Assembly (NCBI GenBank): GCA_020850615.1
Contig: JADZEI010000032.1
Location: 1-64,000, forward strand
Direction: 5' to 3'
Length of the DNA: 64,000 nt
From: Dehalococcoidia bacterium
GTDB lineage: Bacteria > Chloroflexota > Dehalococcoidia > Tepidiformales > Tepidiformaceae
This document shows, piece after piece, positions 57,453-64,000 of this stretch. Made by a program: the position numbers and the translations under genes. A model generated the notes under the pieces. The model was not told the origin of the DNA, did not search any database, and saw only the letters and a program-made list of their open reading frames with translations. Each line of letters opens with the position of its first letter. Position 1 is the first letter of the stretch.

Positions 57453-58640
57453 CTACGAGACCAGCCGCGAGATGTCGAACCACGTCACCACGAGCACGCC
57501 CGCCATCAGCAGCGCGAACCCGGTGAGGTGCACGAGCGCTTCCTTCTCGGGGCCGATCCGGCGCCCGCCGCGCAGGATCTCGATGAACACGAAGAGCGCG
57601 CGCCCGCCGTCCAGCATCGGGAACGGCAGCGCGTTGAAGATGCCCAGGTTCAAACTCAACACCGCCGCGATGTCGATGATCGTGCGCCAGCCTTCCGACT
57701 TCACGAGGTCGCCCGTCTGGTCGGCGATGCCCACAGGCCCGGTGAACACGGGCTGGTCTTCGCCGCCACCACCGCCGCCCACGCCTTCGCTGCCGTTGAG
57801 CCGCGCCTGGATCTCGTTCTTGGTCAGGATCATCAGCTCGCCAAGCGAGCCCACCGCTTTCGGCACCGCCTCCCACGGCATGTACGTCACGGACTCCGTG
57901 AAGGGGTAGAGGAGCTGGCAGTTCGTGAGCTCGCCCTGCTCGTCGACACCGCAGGTGGTCGGCGCGGCGATCCGGATGCCCGTCGGCCCTTCGCCCACGG
58001 GCGGGTCCCAGCGCGCGTAGACGTACGCCGTCAGCGTCGAGCCGCTGCGCTGGATCACCCACTCCTGCGTCTCGCCCAGGTTCAGGCGGTTCGCGTAGAT
58101 GAGCTCGCTCGTGTTCTTGATGTCCCGCCCCTCGGCGCGGGTCACGATGTCGCCGGGCTGCAGGCCCTGCTCCGGCTCACTGCCATCACGCATCTCGCCT
58201 TCGATCCGCGCCTCGGCTGCGGGCGACCCATCGGCCACCTGCACGACCTGGGCCAGCGAAAGCGCGCGCTCCCGCGGGATCATCAGGCTGATCGCGAGCA
58301 GCAGGATCGCCGCGACCACGTTCATCACCACGCCCGCGTACATCACCACCAGGCGCTTCCAGCGGGGCTGCGCGGCCAGCGAGCGCGGGTCCGACGGGTC
58401 CTCTTCGCCCAGCAGCCGGACGAACCCGCCGATCGGCAGCCAGTTGATCGTGTACTCGGTCTCGCCCTTGCGCCAAACCAGCTTCTTCACGCGCGGCGGG
58501 AAGCCAATCCCGAATTCGAGCACCTTGACGCCGAACATCTTCGCCGTGATGAAGTGGCCCAGCTCGTGGACGACCACGAGGGGCACGAGGATGGCGAGGA
58601 ACAGGCCGCCATAGAGCAGGATCGTCAGCAGGGATTCCAT
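57453..58640 (-). CDS. rseP: Site-2 protease, RseP/M50 family
   Basis: A 395-residue intramembrane metalloprotease that cuts anti-sigma factors or other membrane proteins. The zinc motif H25-E-L-G-H29 lies in the first helix, and the third ligand Asp is in LPFPMLDGGRALF near residue 330. A PDZ domain (about 125-215, SPAAEARIEGEMRDGSEPEQGLQPGDIVTRAEG) lies between helices. It overlaps the dxr stop (TGATG), the standard bacterial pairing of dxr and rseP. Confidence 0.94.
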   Translation of the reverse strand: MESLLTILLYGGLFLAILVPLVVVHELGHFITAKMFGVKVLEFGIGFPPRVKKLVWRKGETEYTINWLPIGGFVRLLGEEDPSDPRSLAAQPRWKRLVVMYAGVVMNVVAAILLLAISLMIPRERALSLAQVVQVADGSPAAEARIEGEMRDGSEPEQGLQPGDIVTRAEGRDIKNTSELIYANRLNLGETQEWVIQRSGSTLTAYVYARWDPPVGEGPTGIRIAAPTTCGVDEQGELTNCQLLYPFTESVTYMPWEAVPKAVGSLGELMILTKNEIQARLNGSEGVGGGGGGEDQPVFTGPVGIADQTGDLVKSEGWRTIIDIAAVLSLNLGIFNALPFPMLDGGRALFVFIEILRGGRRIGPEKEALVHLTGFALLMAGVLVVTWFDISRLVS

Positions 58641-59785
58641 CAGGCGTGAGCTCCGGTGGCTACGCTCGCGGCCACCTGGCGGGCCCAGGCATCGGCTTCG
58701 AGCACGGCGTCGAGGTCAGGATCGGCAACTCCCGTGTGCCGCCGCAGGGTAGCGTCGATCACGATCGGGATATCGGTGAAGCGGATGTCGCCATCGAGGA
58801 AGCGGTACACCGCCACCTCGTCGGCCGCGGCCATCACGGCGGGGTAGGTCCCGCCCTCGCGGCCCGCCTCCATCGCCAGGCGCAGGCAGGGGAATCGCGC
58901 CATGTCCGGCGTCCCGAAGTGGAGCGTGCCCAGCTTCGCCAGGTCCAGCGCGGGCGCCGGCGGGGTGGGCATCCGTTCCGGGTAGGCCAGGGCGCACTGG
59001 ATCGGGAGCCGCATATCGGGGACACCGAGCTGGGCCTTCACGCTCCCGTCGCTGAACTCCACCAGCGAGTGCACGATCGATTCGCGGTGCAGGACGACTT
59101 CCACCTTCTCCATGGGGACATCGAACAGCCACATGGCCTCGATCGTCTCCATGCCCTTGTTCATCAGGCTCGCGCTATCGACCGTGATCTTGGCGCCCAT
59201 GTTCCATGTGGGGTGGTTAAGTGCCTGTTCAGGGGTCACCGCCGCCAGTTGCGCCTCGTCCAGGTCGCGGAAGGCGCCGCCGCTCGCCGTGAGCAGGACC
59301 CGCCGGATCGCGTGGCCTTCTTCGCCCCAGAGGCACTGCCAGATCGCCGAGTGCTCGCTATCGACCGGCCGCAGCTCGCCGCCGCCGTCGACCATCGCCT
59401 TCCGGACGATGTGGCCGGCCATCACCAGCACTTCCTTATTCGCGATGGCCACCGGCTTGCCCGCGCGCAGCGCCGCCAGCGTCGGCATCAGCCCCGCCGC
59501 GCCCGCGGTCGCGATCAGGGGCACATCGCACGCGATCGCCATCTCCTCGGTGCCGATGGTCTGCGTGCCGTCGGGCAGCGTGGCCAGCGCGGGCGCGGCA
59601 TCGCCCTCCCACGCCACGAAACGCGGGCGGAACTCCGCGATCTGCCGCGCGAGGAGCTCGTGGTTCCGGCCCGCGGCCAGCGCCACCACTTCGAACCGGT
59701 CCGGGAGCTGGCGGATGACGTCCAGCGCCTGCCGCCCGATCGAACCCGTGGAACCGAGGACGGCGACGCCTAGCGGTTGACTCAC
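58640..59785 (-). CDS. dxr: 1-deoxy-D-xylulose-5-phosphate reductoisomerase
   Basis: A 381-residue enzyme making 2-C-methyl-D-erythritol 4-phosphate in the MEP isoprenoid pathway, with NADPH. Motifs: LGSTGSIGRQALDVI (NADPH loop), ANKEVLVMAGHIV, PVDSEHSAIWQCLWGE (metal ligands), LTASGGAFRD, and NHPTWNMGAKITVDSASLMNKG. Complete. The GTG start (VSQPLGVAVLG) follows TACGAT by 6 bases, and the longer frame is rejected. Its stop overlaps rseP. Confidence 0.97.
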   Translation of the reverse strand: MSQPLGVAVLGSTGSIGRQALDVIRQLPDRFEVVALAAGRNHELLARQIAEFRPRFVAWEGDAAPALATLPDGTQTIGTEEMAIACDVPLIATAGAAGLMPTLAALRAGKPVAIANKEVLVMAGHIVRKAMVDGGGELRPVDSEHSAIWQCLWGEEGHAIRRVLLTASGGAFRDLDEAQLAAVTPEQALNHPTWNMGAKITVDSASLMNKGMETIEAMWLFDVPMEKVEVVLHRESIVHSLVEFSDGSVKAQLGVPDMRLPIQCALAYPERMPTPPAPALDLAKLGTLHFGTPDMARFPCLRLAMEAGREGGTYPAVMAAADEVAVYRFLDGDIRFTDIPIVIDATLRRHTGVADPDLDAVLEADAWARQVAASVATGAHA

Positions 59786-59791
59786 GCAGCC

Positions 59792-59797
59792 ATCGTA
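59792..59797 (-). promoter_or_regulatory. -10 element, leaderless GTG start of dxr
   Basis: On the minus strand TACGAT ends 6 bases before the GTG at 59785. Confidence 0.6.
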
Positions 59798-59843
59798 CCG
59801 CCCGCGCGACAGCGGCGACAGGAGCGGGCCCACGACGGCGGCG

Positions 59844-60317
59844 CTACCCGGCGCCGAACCCCAGCGTGCGCAGCACCGCGATCGTCTCGCGCGCGGAGGT
59901 GTGCTGCACGAACACGCCGCCGGTCTGCTCCCAGAGGTGCGCGAACTTCGTCGTGTCGTCGACCAGCACCGCGCCCGGAGTCGCGAACGACCACTTGTCG
60001 CGGGCCATGCAGGTGATCACGGGCACCTCCACGCCGAAGTGGCGCGCGACCCACGTCCGCTTCTGCGGCCCGGCCCAGGTGCCCCGTGGCAGGCCGGTCA
60101 GGATCGTCGGCTCGTGCGGTTCGCAGAACGCCCAGAGCTCGTCCGCGTCGGGCGTCTTCGGCATTGATTCGAAGAAGCCCGGCGTCTTCGCCGCCCGCCC
60201 CCACAGCACCCCCGGCGGGATGCGGTCCGGCGCCCGCCCGAAGAGCGCGCCCACCTGCGCATCGAAGTCCGCCAGCACACCATCGAGGTCGAGGAAGAGG
60301 TCGCGTTCCCGGTCCAT
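59844..60317 (-). CDS. HAD-like 5'-nucleotidase, NT5C type
   Basis: A 157-residue HAD protein. Motif I is LFLDLDGVLADFDAQVGALFG; motif II is in EPTILTGLPRGTWAGPQKRTWVARHFG; motif III/IV Lys and Asp are in CMARDKWSFATPGAVLVDDTTKF. The short form with DxDGVLADF is typical of deoxyribonucleotidase-like proteins of bacteria and phages. Substrate unproved. AGGGAG lies about 5 bases before the ATG. Confidence 0.82.
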   Translation of the reverse strand: MDRERDLFLDLDGVLADFDAQVGALFGRAPDRIPPGVLWGRAAKTPGFFESMPKTPDADELWAFCEPHEPTILTGLPRGTWAGPQKRTWVARHFGVEVPVITCMARDKWSFATPGAVLVDDTTKFAHLWEQTGGVFVQHTSARETIAVLRTLGFGAG

Positions 60318-60361
60318 GTCTCCCTACGAGCATAGCGAACCGGGCCGGGCGCCGCGCGACG

Positions 60362-61240
60362 TCAGGGAACGACGGCCAGGGCCGACGGCGCACCCCTGTC
60401 GGTGCAGGGCGGTGTCGCAGGAAGCGGCGCATAGTAGACCCAGCCCACCTGCTGATCTGCTGGCGGCGCGAGCTTCAGGCGGATGTCCGCAGCCGGTGTT
60501 TCCACGGCTTTGCCGCAGAAGTTGCGCCACTCGAAGCGGACGAACAGCGACTGGTCCCGGTCCCGCTCGATCACGCGGTCAAGCGCGGCAACGGCCGGCG
60601 GCGGGGCGAAAGCCGCTTCGAGCGGGACAGGGTCACGTTCCGGCGTGAGCGGGCTCTCCAGGATCCGGACCTCGAAGTCCCCTGCCAGGCGGCAACGGGT
60701 CTCGTGGGCGATGCCGATGTATTCCCACGGATAGGTGTGCACCTCCCGGTACCAGAGCTCCGCTGTCATCACGATCGCATCCTGGTCAGCCACCGCCGTG
60801 ACCAGCACGTGCACGTCGTCGAGTTCGCACTGGGCCGCCTGCACGCTGTCGTCCGCGCCCGCGGTGCCGCCGCCGCGCGGTATCGCGACCGCGAAGGCCG
60901 CCACCAGCACCACCACGCCGGCGGCCCCGGCCGCCACGCCCGCCCAGGCCAGCGGCCGCGCCAGGAGCAGTGCCGGGAACGCCGCGAACCGCCGCCGCGC
61001 CCGCACCGTCAGCGGTGGCCGCGTCCGCCACGCCTCCGCCGCCTCTTCCCGCGAGGCCACGTTGAACCGCGCGAGGATCTCCCGCACGTGCCACTTCACG
61101 CCGTCCAGCGTCAGCCCGAGCTCCTGCGCTATCTCGCCGTTCGTCCGCCCGGCCGCGATGAGGTCCATCACCTCGCGCTGTCGCGGCGTCAGCTCGCCCG
61201 CCCGTCCCAGCTTGTAGTGCGCCGCCCGCTGGTCGTCCAT
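60362..61240 (-). CDS. Membrane-tethered LuxR-type regulator, second copy
   Basis: A 292-residue protein. Residues about 15-70 (LTPRQREVMDLIAAGRTNGEIAQELGLT, GVKWHVREILARFNVASREEA) form a LuxR-type helix-turn-helix nearly identical in layout to that at 34054. One transmembrane helix (about 92-116) leads to a 175-residue ectodomain unrelated to the other copy, with Cys residues at CELDD, TRCRL, NFCGK and TPPCTD that may form disulfides. TATCGT lies 7 bases before the ATG. A one-component signal-transducer role is inferred. Confidence 0.82.
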   Translation of the reverse strand: MDDQRAAHYKLGRAGELTPRQREVMDLIAAGRTNGEIAQELGLTLDGVKWHVREILARFNVASREEAAEAWRTRPPLTVRARRRFAAFPALLLARPLAWAGVAAGAAGVVVLVAAFAVAIPRGGGTAGADDSVQAAQCELDDVHVLVTAVADQDAIVMTAELWYREVHTYPWEYIGIAHETRCRLAGDFEVRILESPLTPERDPVPLEAAFAPPPAVAALDRVIERDRDQSLFVRFEWRNFCGKAVETPAADIRLKLAPPADQQVGWVYYAPLPATPPCTDRGAPSALAVVP

Positions 61241-61247
61241 GCAGCGG

Positions 61248-61253
61248 ACGATA
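61248..61253 (-). promoter_or_regulatory. -10 element, leaderless start of second membrane LuxR gene
   Basis: On the minus strand TATCGT ends 7 bases before the ATG at 61240. Confidence 0.5.
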
Positions 61254-61330
61254 CGCCGGCAAGCACTACGATTCCCTACTCCATGGGCAACATAGCGGAA
61301 TGCCGTAGGCCCGCTAACCGCCCCCGCGCG

Positions 61331-61501
61331 CTACGCCGCCAGCTCGTCCTGGTCGAACGGGTTCACGGCCACGACGCGCTTCGGGCGGGCGAGCGTCTGC
61401 CGAGCCCCACACTGCAGGCAGACGATGTCCCGCGTGAAGAGGTCGTCCTCGATATAGGTGTTGCCGCTGCACCGCCCACAGTTCTTGCTCATCATCGCCA
61501 T
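61331..61501 (-). CDS. Small zinc-ribbon protein
   Basis: A 56-residue protein, MAMMSKNCGRCSGNTYIEDD, then DIVCLQCGARQTL. Two C-x2-C pairs in the order CGRC and CLQC form a single zinc ribbon, and a short acidic C-terminus follows. Such proteins may bind nucleic acid or partner proteins; no specific role is evident. AAGGAGG lies 6 bases before the ATG at 61501, which fixes the start against a longer frame. Confidence 0.72.
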   Translation of the reverse strand: MAMMSKNCGRCSGNTYIEDDLFTRDIVCLQCGARQTLARPKRVVAVNPFDQDELAA

Positions 61502-61677
61502 CGCTGGCCTCCTTCCGCGCCACCGGGGGTACCGGTGCGCCTCCGAGAATCCTATGGGCACGAGTAGCGCGCGGACGTATCAGCCCCGCACGAGACAATC
61601 TCGGATCCGTGCAACCCGGCACCCCGGGCGCTTGGAACTGGGCACCGGGTACGAGGGTGGTGCAGGGCGGGGCGCGC

Positions 61678-61683
61678 TATCCT
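61678..61683 (+). promoter_or_regulatory. -10 element, leaderless start of putA
   Basis: TATCCT ends 6 bases before the ATG at 61690. Confidence 0.6.
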
Positions 61684-61689
61684 GTCCCC

Positions 61690-64000
61690 ATGGCGAACAC
61701 CCCTCCCGCGCGGCCCGGCAGCGATGGCGCATTCGACCTCGAAGCCGCCATCCAGCGGCGTGGCCGCGACCTCCTCGCCGGCGTCAAGCCCGAGCGGCTC
61801 ATCGCCCTCACCCCCGCCTGGTGGCAGGAGCGGCTCATGGGGTGGGCCACCGCCGACCCGGACTTCCGCGTCAAGCTGCTCCGCTTCGTCGATGTCCTGC
61901 CCGCCCTGCGCAGCAGCTCCGCTGTCGCCGACCACGTCCGCCAGTACTTCCGCGGAGACACGCCCCTGCCCGTGCGCATGGGCTCCGCCGCCGCCAGCGC
62001 GGGCGCCTTTCGCCCGGTGCTCTCCAAGGTGGTGCGCCAGGGTGTCTTCGCGATGTCGGACCGGTTCATCGGCGGCAGCGGCCCCGCGGAGGCGTTGCCC
62101 CGGCTCAAGGAGCTCGTTGAAAGCGGCGCCACCTTCACCATCGACCTCCTCGGCGAGGCGACGCTCTCGGAGCCGGAGGCCGATGCCTACCGCGCGCGCT
62201 ACGAGGAGCTCATCGCCGCCCTCGCCGAGGCCGCACCCGGCTGGCACGCGCCCGATGCGGTCCGGCGGCCGAACATCTCAGTCAAGCTCTCCGCGCTCAC
62301 CTCGCACTTCGAGCCCGCCGCCCCAGCGACCACCTCCCGCGCCGTGCGCGAACGGCTCGTCCCGCTCCTCCGGGCGGCGCGCCAGGCCGGCGCCTTCGTG
62401 AACGTCGACATGGAGCAGCACCGCTACCGCGAGCTGACCCACGTCATCTTCGAAGACATCGTCCTCAGCGATGAGTTCAAGGACTGGGATGGCATCGGCA
62501 TCGTCGTCCAGGCCTACCTGCGTGACAGCCCCGGTGACATCGCCCGGCTGCGCAACCTCGCCCAGCTTCGCGGCACGCCGATCACCGTCCGCCTCGTGAA
62601 GGGCGCCTACTGGGACGAGGAGGTCATCGTCGCCGGCCAGGAAGGCCACCCGGTGCCCGTGTTCGAAGACAAGGACGCCACCGACGGCTGCTACGAAGCC
62701 TGCACCAGCCTCCTCGTCGATGCCTACCCGCACCTGCGCCCGGCCTTCGGCACCCACAACCCGCGGACCATCGCCCAGGCGCTGGCCAAGGTCGAGCGCT
62801 CGAACATCATCAACGAGCACGTCGAGTTTCAGGTGCTGTACGGCATGGCCGAAGGGCTGCGGAAGTCCGTCCAGGCGCTCGGGTATCGCACCCGCGTCTA
62901 TGTCCCGGCCGGCGAGATCCTCCCGGGCATGGCCTATCTCGTCCGCCGCCTGCTCGAGAACACATCGAACCAGTCCTGGCTGCTCCACCGCCACGAAGAG
63001 GGCGACCCGGCCGAGCTCCTCCGCCCGCCGCGCATTCGCCCCCTGCGCGAGGACGCCCCGCCCGCCGCGGCGTTCGTGAACGTGCCCACCGCCGAGCTGC
63101 ACAAGCCGGGCCCCGCGAAGGAGCTCCGCGACGCCATCGCCACCGCCCGGCGCGAGGCCGGCGCCCAGTTCCCGCTCGTCATCGGCGGCGCCGAGATCGC
63201 CGGCCGCGAGTGGCACCCCGTGACCAGCCCCGCAGACCCCTCCTTCGTGCTCGGCCACGCCGCCCGCGCCACCCGCGAGGACGCCGACGCGGCCGTGGCC
63301 GCTGCCCGCGAGGCCCTGCCCGGCTGGCGCGCAACCCCCGCCGCGGACCGCGCCGCCATCCTCCGCGAAGCCGCCTCCCGCATGGAGCAACGCCGTTACG
63401 CGTTCGCCGCCACCATGGTCCTCGAAAGCGCCAAGCCCTGGCGCGAGGCCGACGGTGACGTCGCCGAGGCCATCGACTATCTCCGCTACTACGCCGCCGA
63501 GGCGGAGCGCATGGTCGCGGGCGTGCCCCTGGTCCAGGTGCCGGGCGAGCTGAACACCTACCGCTACGAACCGCGCGGCGTCGCCGCCGTCATCGCGCCG
63601 TGGAACTTCCCGCTCGCGATCATCACTGGCATGGCGAGCGCGGCGATCGCCGCCGGCTGCCCGGCCATCCTCAAGCCCGCCGAGCAGTCGCCGCTCATCG
63701 CCGCGAAGCTCGTGCAGCTCCTCCGCGAGGCCGGCCTGCCGCCGGGCGTCGTCCAGTACCTCCCCGGCAGCGGCGAGGAGGTGGGCCGTGCGCTCGTCGA
63801 GCACGCCGGCGTCGACGTCATCGCCTTCACCGGCAGCAACGCCGTCGGCCTTTCGATCATCCAGTCGGCCGCGGTCGTGCGGCCCGGCCAGCGCAACATC
63901 AAGCGCGTCATCTGCGAAATGGGCGGCAAGAACGCCGTCATCGTCGACGAGGACGCCGACCTCGACCAGGCGGTCGCGGGCGTCGTCGCCTCCGCCTTCG
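61690..64000 (+). CDS. putA: Proline dehydrogenase / P5C dehydrogenase fusion, 3' truncated
   Basis: At least 770 residues, running off the window. It oxidises proline to glutamate in two steps. The proline dehydrogenase barrel (about 70-440) shows NISVKLSALTSHFEP, FVNVDMEQHRYR, IGIVVQAYLRD, VRLVKGAYWDEEV and FGTHNPRTIAQA. The aldehyde dehydrogenase half starts near 490 (FPLVIGGAEIAGREWHPVTSPADP) with APWNFPLAIITG, GCPAILKPAEQSPL and VIAFTGSNAVG. The catalytic Cys lies beyond the edge. There is no N-terminal DNA-binding domain, so it does not repress itself. Leaderless start. Confidence 0.96.
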   Translation, partial: MANTPPARPGSDGAFDLEAAIQRRGRDLLAGVKPERLIALTPAWWQERLMGWATADPDFRVKLLRFVDVLPALRSSSAVADHVRQYFRGDTPLPVRMGSAAASAGAFRPVLSKVVRQGVFAMSDRFIGGSGPAEALPRLKELVESGATFTIDLLGEATLSEPEADAYRARYEELIAALAEAAPGWHAPDAVRRPNISVKLSALTSHFEPAAPATTSRAVRERLVPLLRAARQAGAFVNVDMEQHRYRELTHVIFEDIVLSDEFKDWDGIGIVVQAYLRDSPGDIARLRNLAQLRGTPITVRLVKGAYWDEEVIVAGQEGHPVPVFEDKDATDGCYEACTSLLVDAYPHLRPAFGTHNPRTIAQALAKVERSNIINEHVEFQVLYGMAEGLRKSVQALGYRTRVYVPAGEILPGMAYLVRRLLENTSNQSWLLHRHEEGDPAELLRPPRIRPLREDAPPAAAFVNVPTAELHKPGPAKELRDAIATARREAGAQFPLVIGGAEIAGREWHPVTSPADPSFVLGHAARATREDADAAVAAAREALPGWRATPAADRAAILREAASRMEQRRYAFAATMVLESAKPWREADGDVAEAIDYLRYYAAEAERMVAGVPLVQVPGELNTYRYEPRGVAAVIAPWNFPLAIITGMASAAIAAGCPAILKPAEQSPLIAAKLVQLLREAGLPPGVVQYLPGSGEEVGRALVEHAGVDVIAFTGSNAVGLSIIQSAAVVRPGQRNIKRVICEMGGKNAVIVDEDADLDQAVAGVVASAF

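Noticed and set aside
62278-63804. A 508-residue minus-strand open frame
   Set aside because: Antisense to putA, which has clear conserved motifs on the plus strand.

Overview
The window is a GC-rich (about 70 percent), densely packed chromosomal segment from a bacterium that looks like a Chloroflexota member, perhaps a thermophilic Tepidiforma or Dehalococcoidia-type lineage. This placement is an inference. It rests on the surface proteins with Thr-Pro stalks, sortases with a single N-terminal anchor, abundant CoA-transferase and acyl-CoA genes, and very frequent leaderless gene starts. There is no rRNA, CRISPR array, intact insertion sequence or prophage. Two tRNA-Ser genes are present. The window opens inside tuf and closes inside a fused putA, so both end genes are partial.

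Layout. 1-2259: translation and transcription operon tuf, rpmG, secE, nusG, closed by a hairpin terminator. 2299-5361: a fused two-domain class III CoA-transferase converging on an enoyl-CoA hydratase. 5426-12972: small accessory genes, including a nuclease/DUF2283 toxin-antitoxin-like pair, a VOC protein, a Tag-like glycosylase, a LigD-type polymerase, a methyltransferase, a serine hydrolase behind a decapitated ABC-F remnant, and a DUF433/DUF5615 pair. 12985-17954: a 1334-residue helicase-nuclease facing an NYN/PIN protein, a plausible defence locus. 17967-22697: a REC-PAS-HMA-like fusion, an aldolase, an ABC exporter and a thiamine pyrophosphokinase. 22785-26197: a secreted nuclease, two sortases and a C-terminally anchored surface protein. 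26257-32387: a pirin/MarR pair with visible operators, a doubled XRE-MmyB regulator, a HAD phosphatase, a metzincin protease and a VOC protein. 32723-32944: rpsU, which appears to start at CTG. 33085-39837: a Tat lipoprotein carboxypeptidase-like protein, a membrane-tethered LuxR regulator, tRNA-Ser(CGA) and an ABC-2 exporter. 39971-41321: an ArsR and AHSA1 pair. 41322-41801: a REP-like array. 41802-44511: a five-gene translationally coupled Fe-S, Cys-rich and PHP operon. 44549-51480: an AlbA_2 protein, tRNA-Ser(UGA), a three-gene signalling operon and an acyl-CoA dehydrogenase. 51630-57445: a giant zinc-ribbon membrane protein, a Uma2 nuclease and a HipA-like/DUF3037 pair. 57453-61501: rseP, dxr, a nucleotidase, a second tethered LuxR and a zinc ribbon. 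61690 to the end: putA.

Two threads run through the region. First, at least sixteen genes have a TANNNT hexamer ending 6 to 8 bases before the start codon with no room for a Shine-Dalgarno, so they are probably transcribed as leaderless mRNAs. Second, internal duplication is common: two-domain CoA-transferase, doubled XRE-MmyB, doubled AHSA1, paired sortases, and paired membrane LuxR regulators with unrelated ectodomains. The best candidate for an undescribed system is the operon at 41802-44511. It joins a four-motif Fe-S protein, a dicluster ferredoxin, two unrecognised Cys-rich proteins and a PHP phosphoesterase in one overlapping unit.
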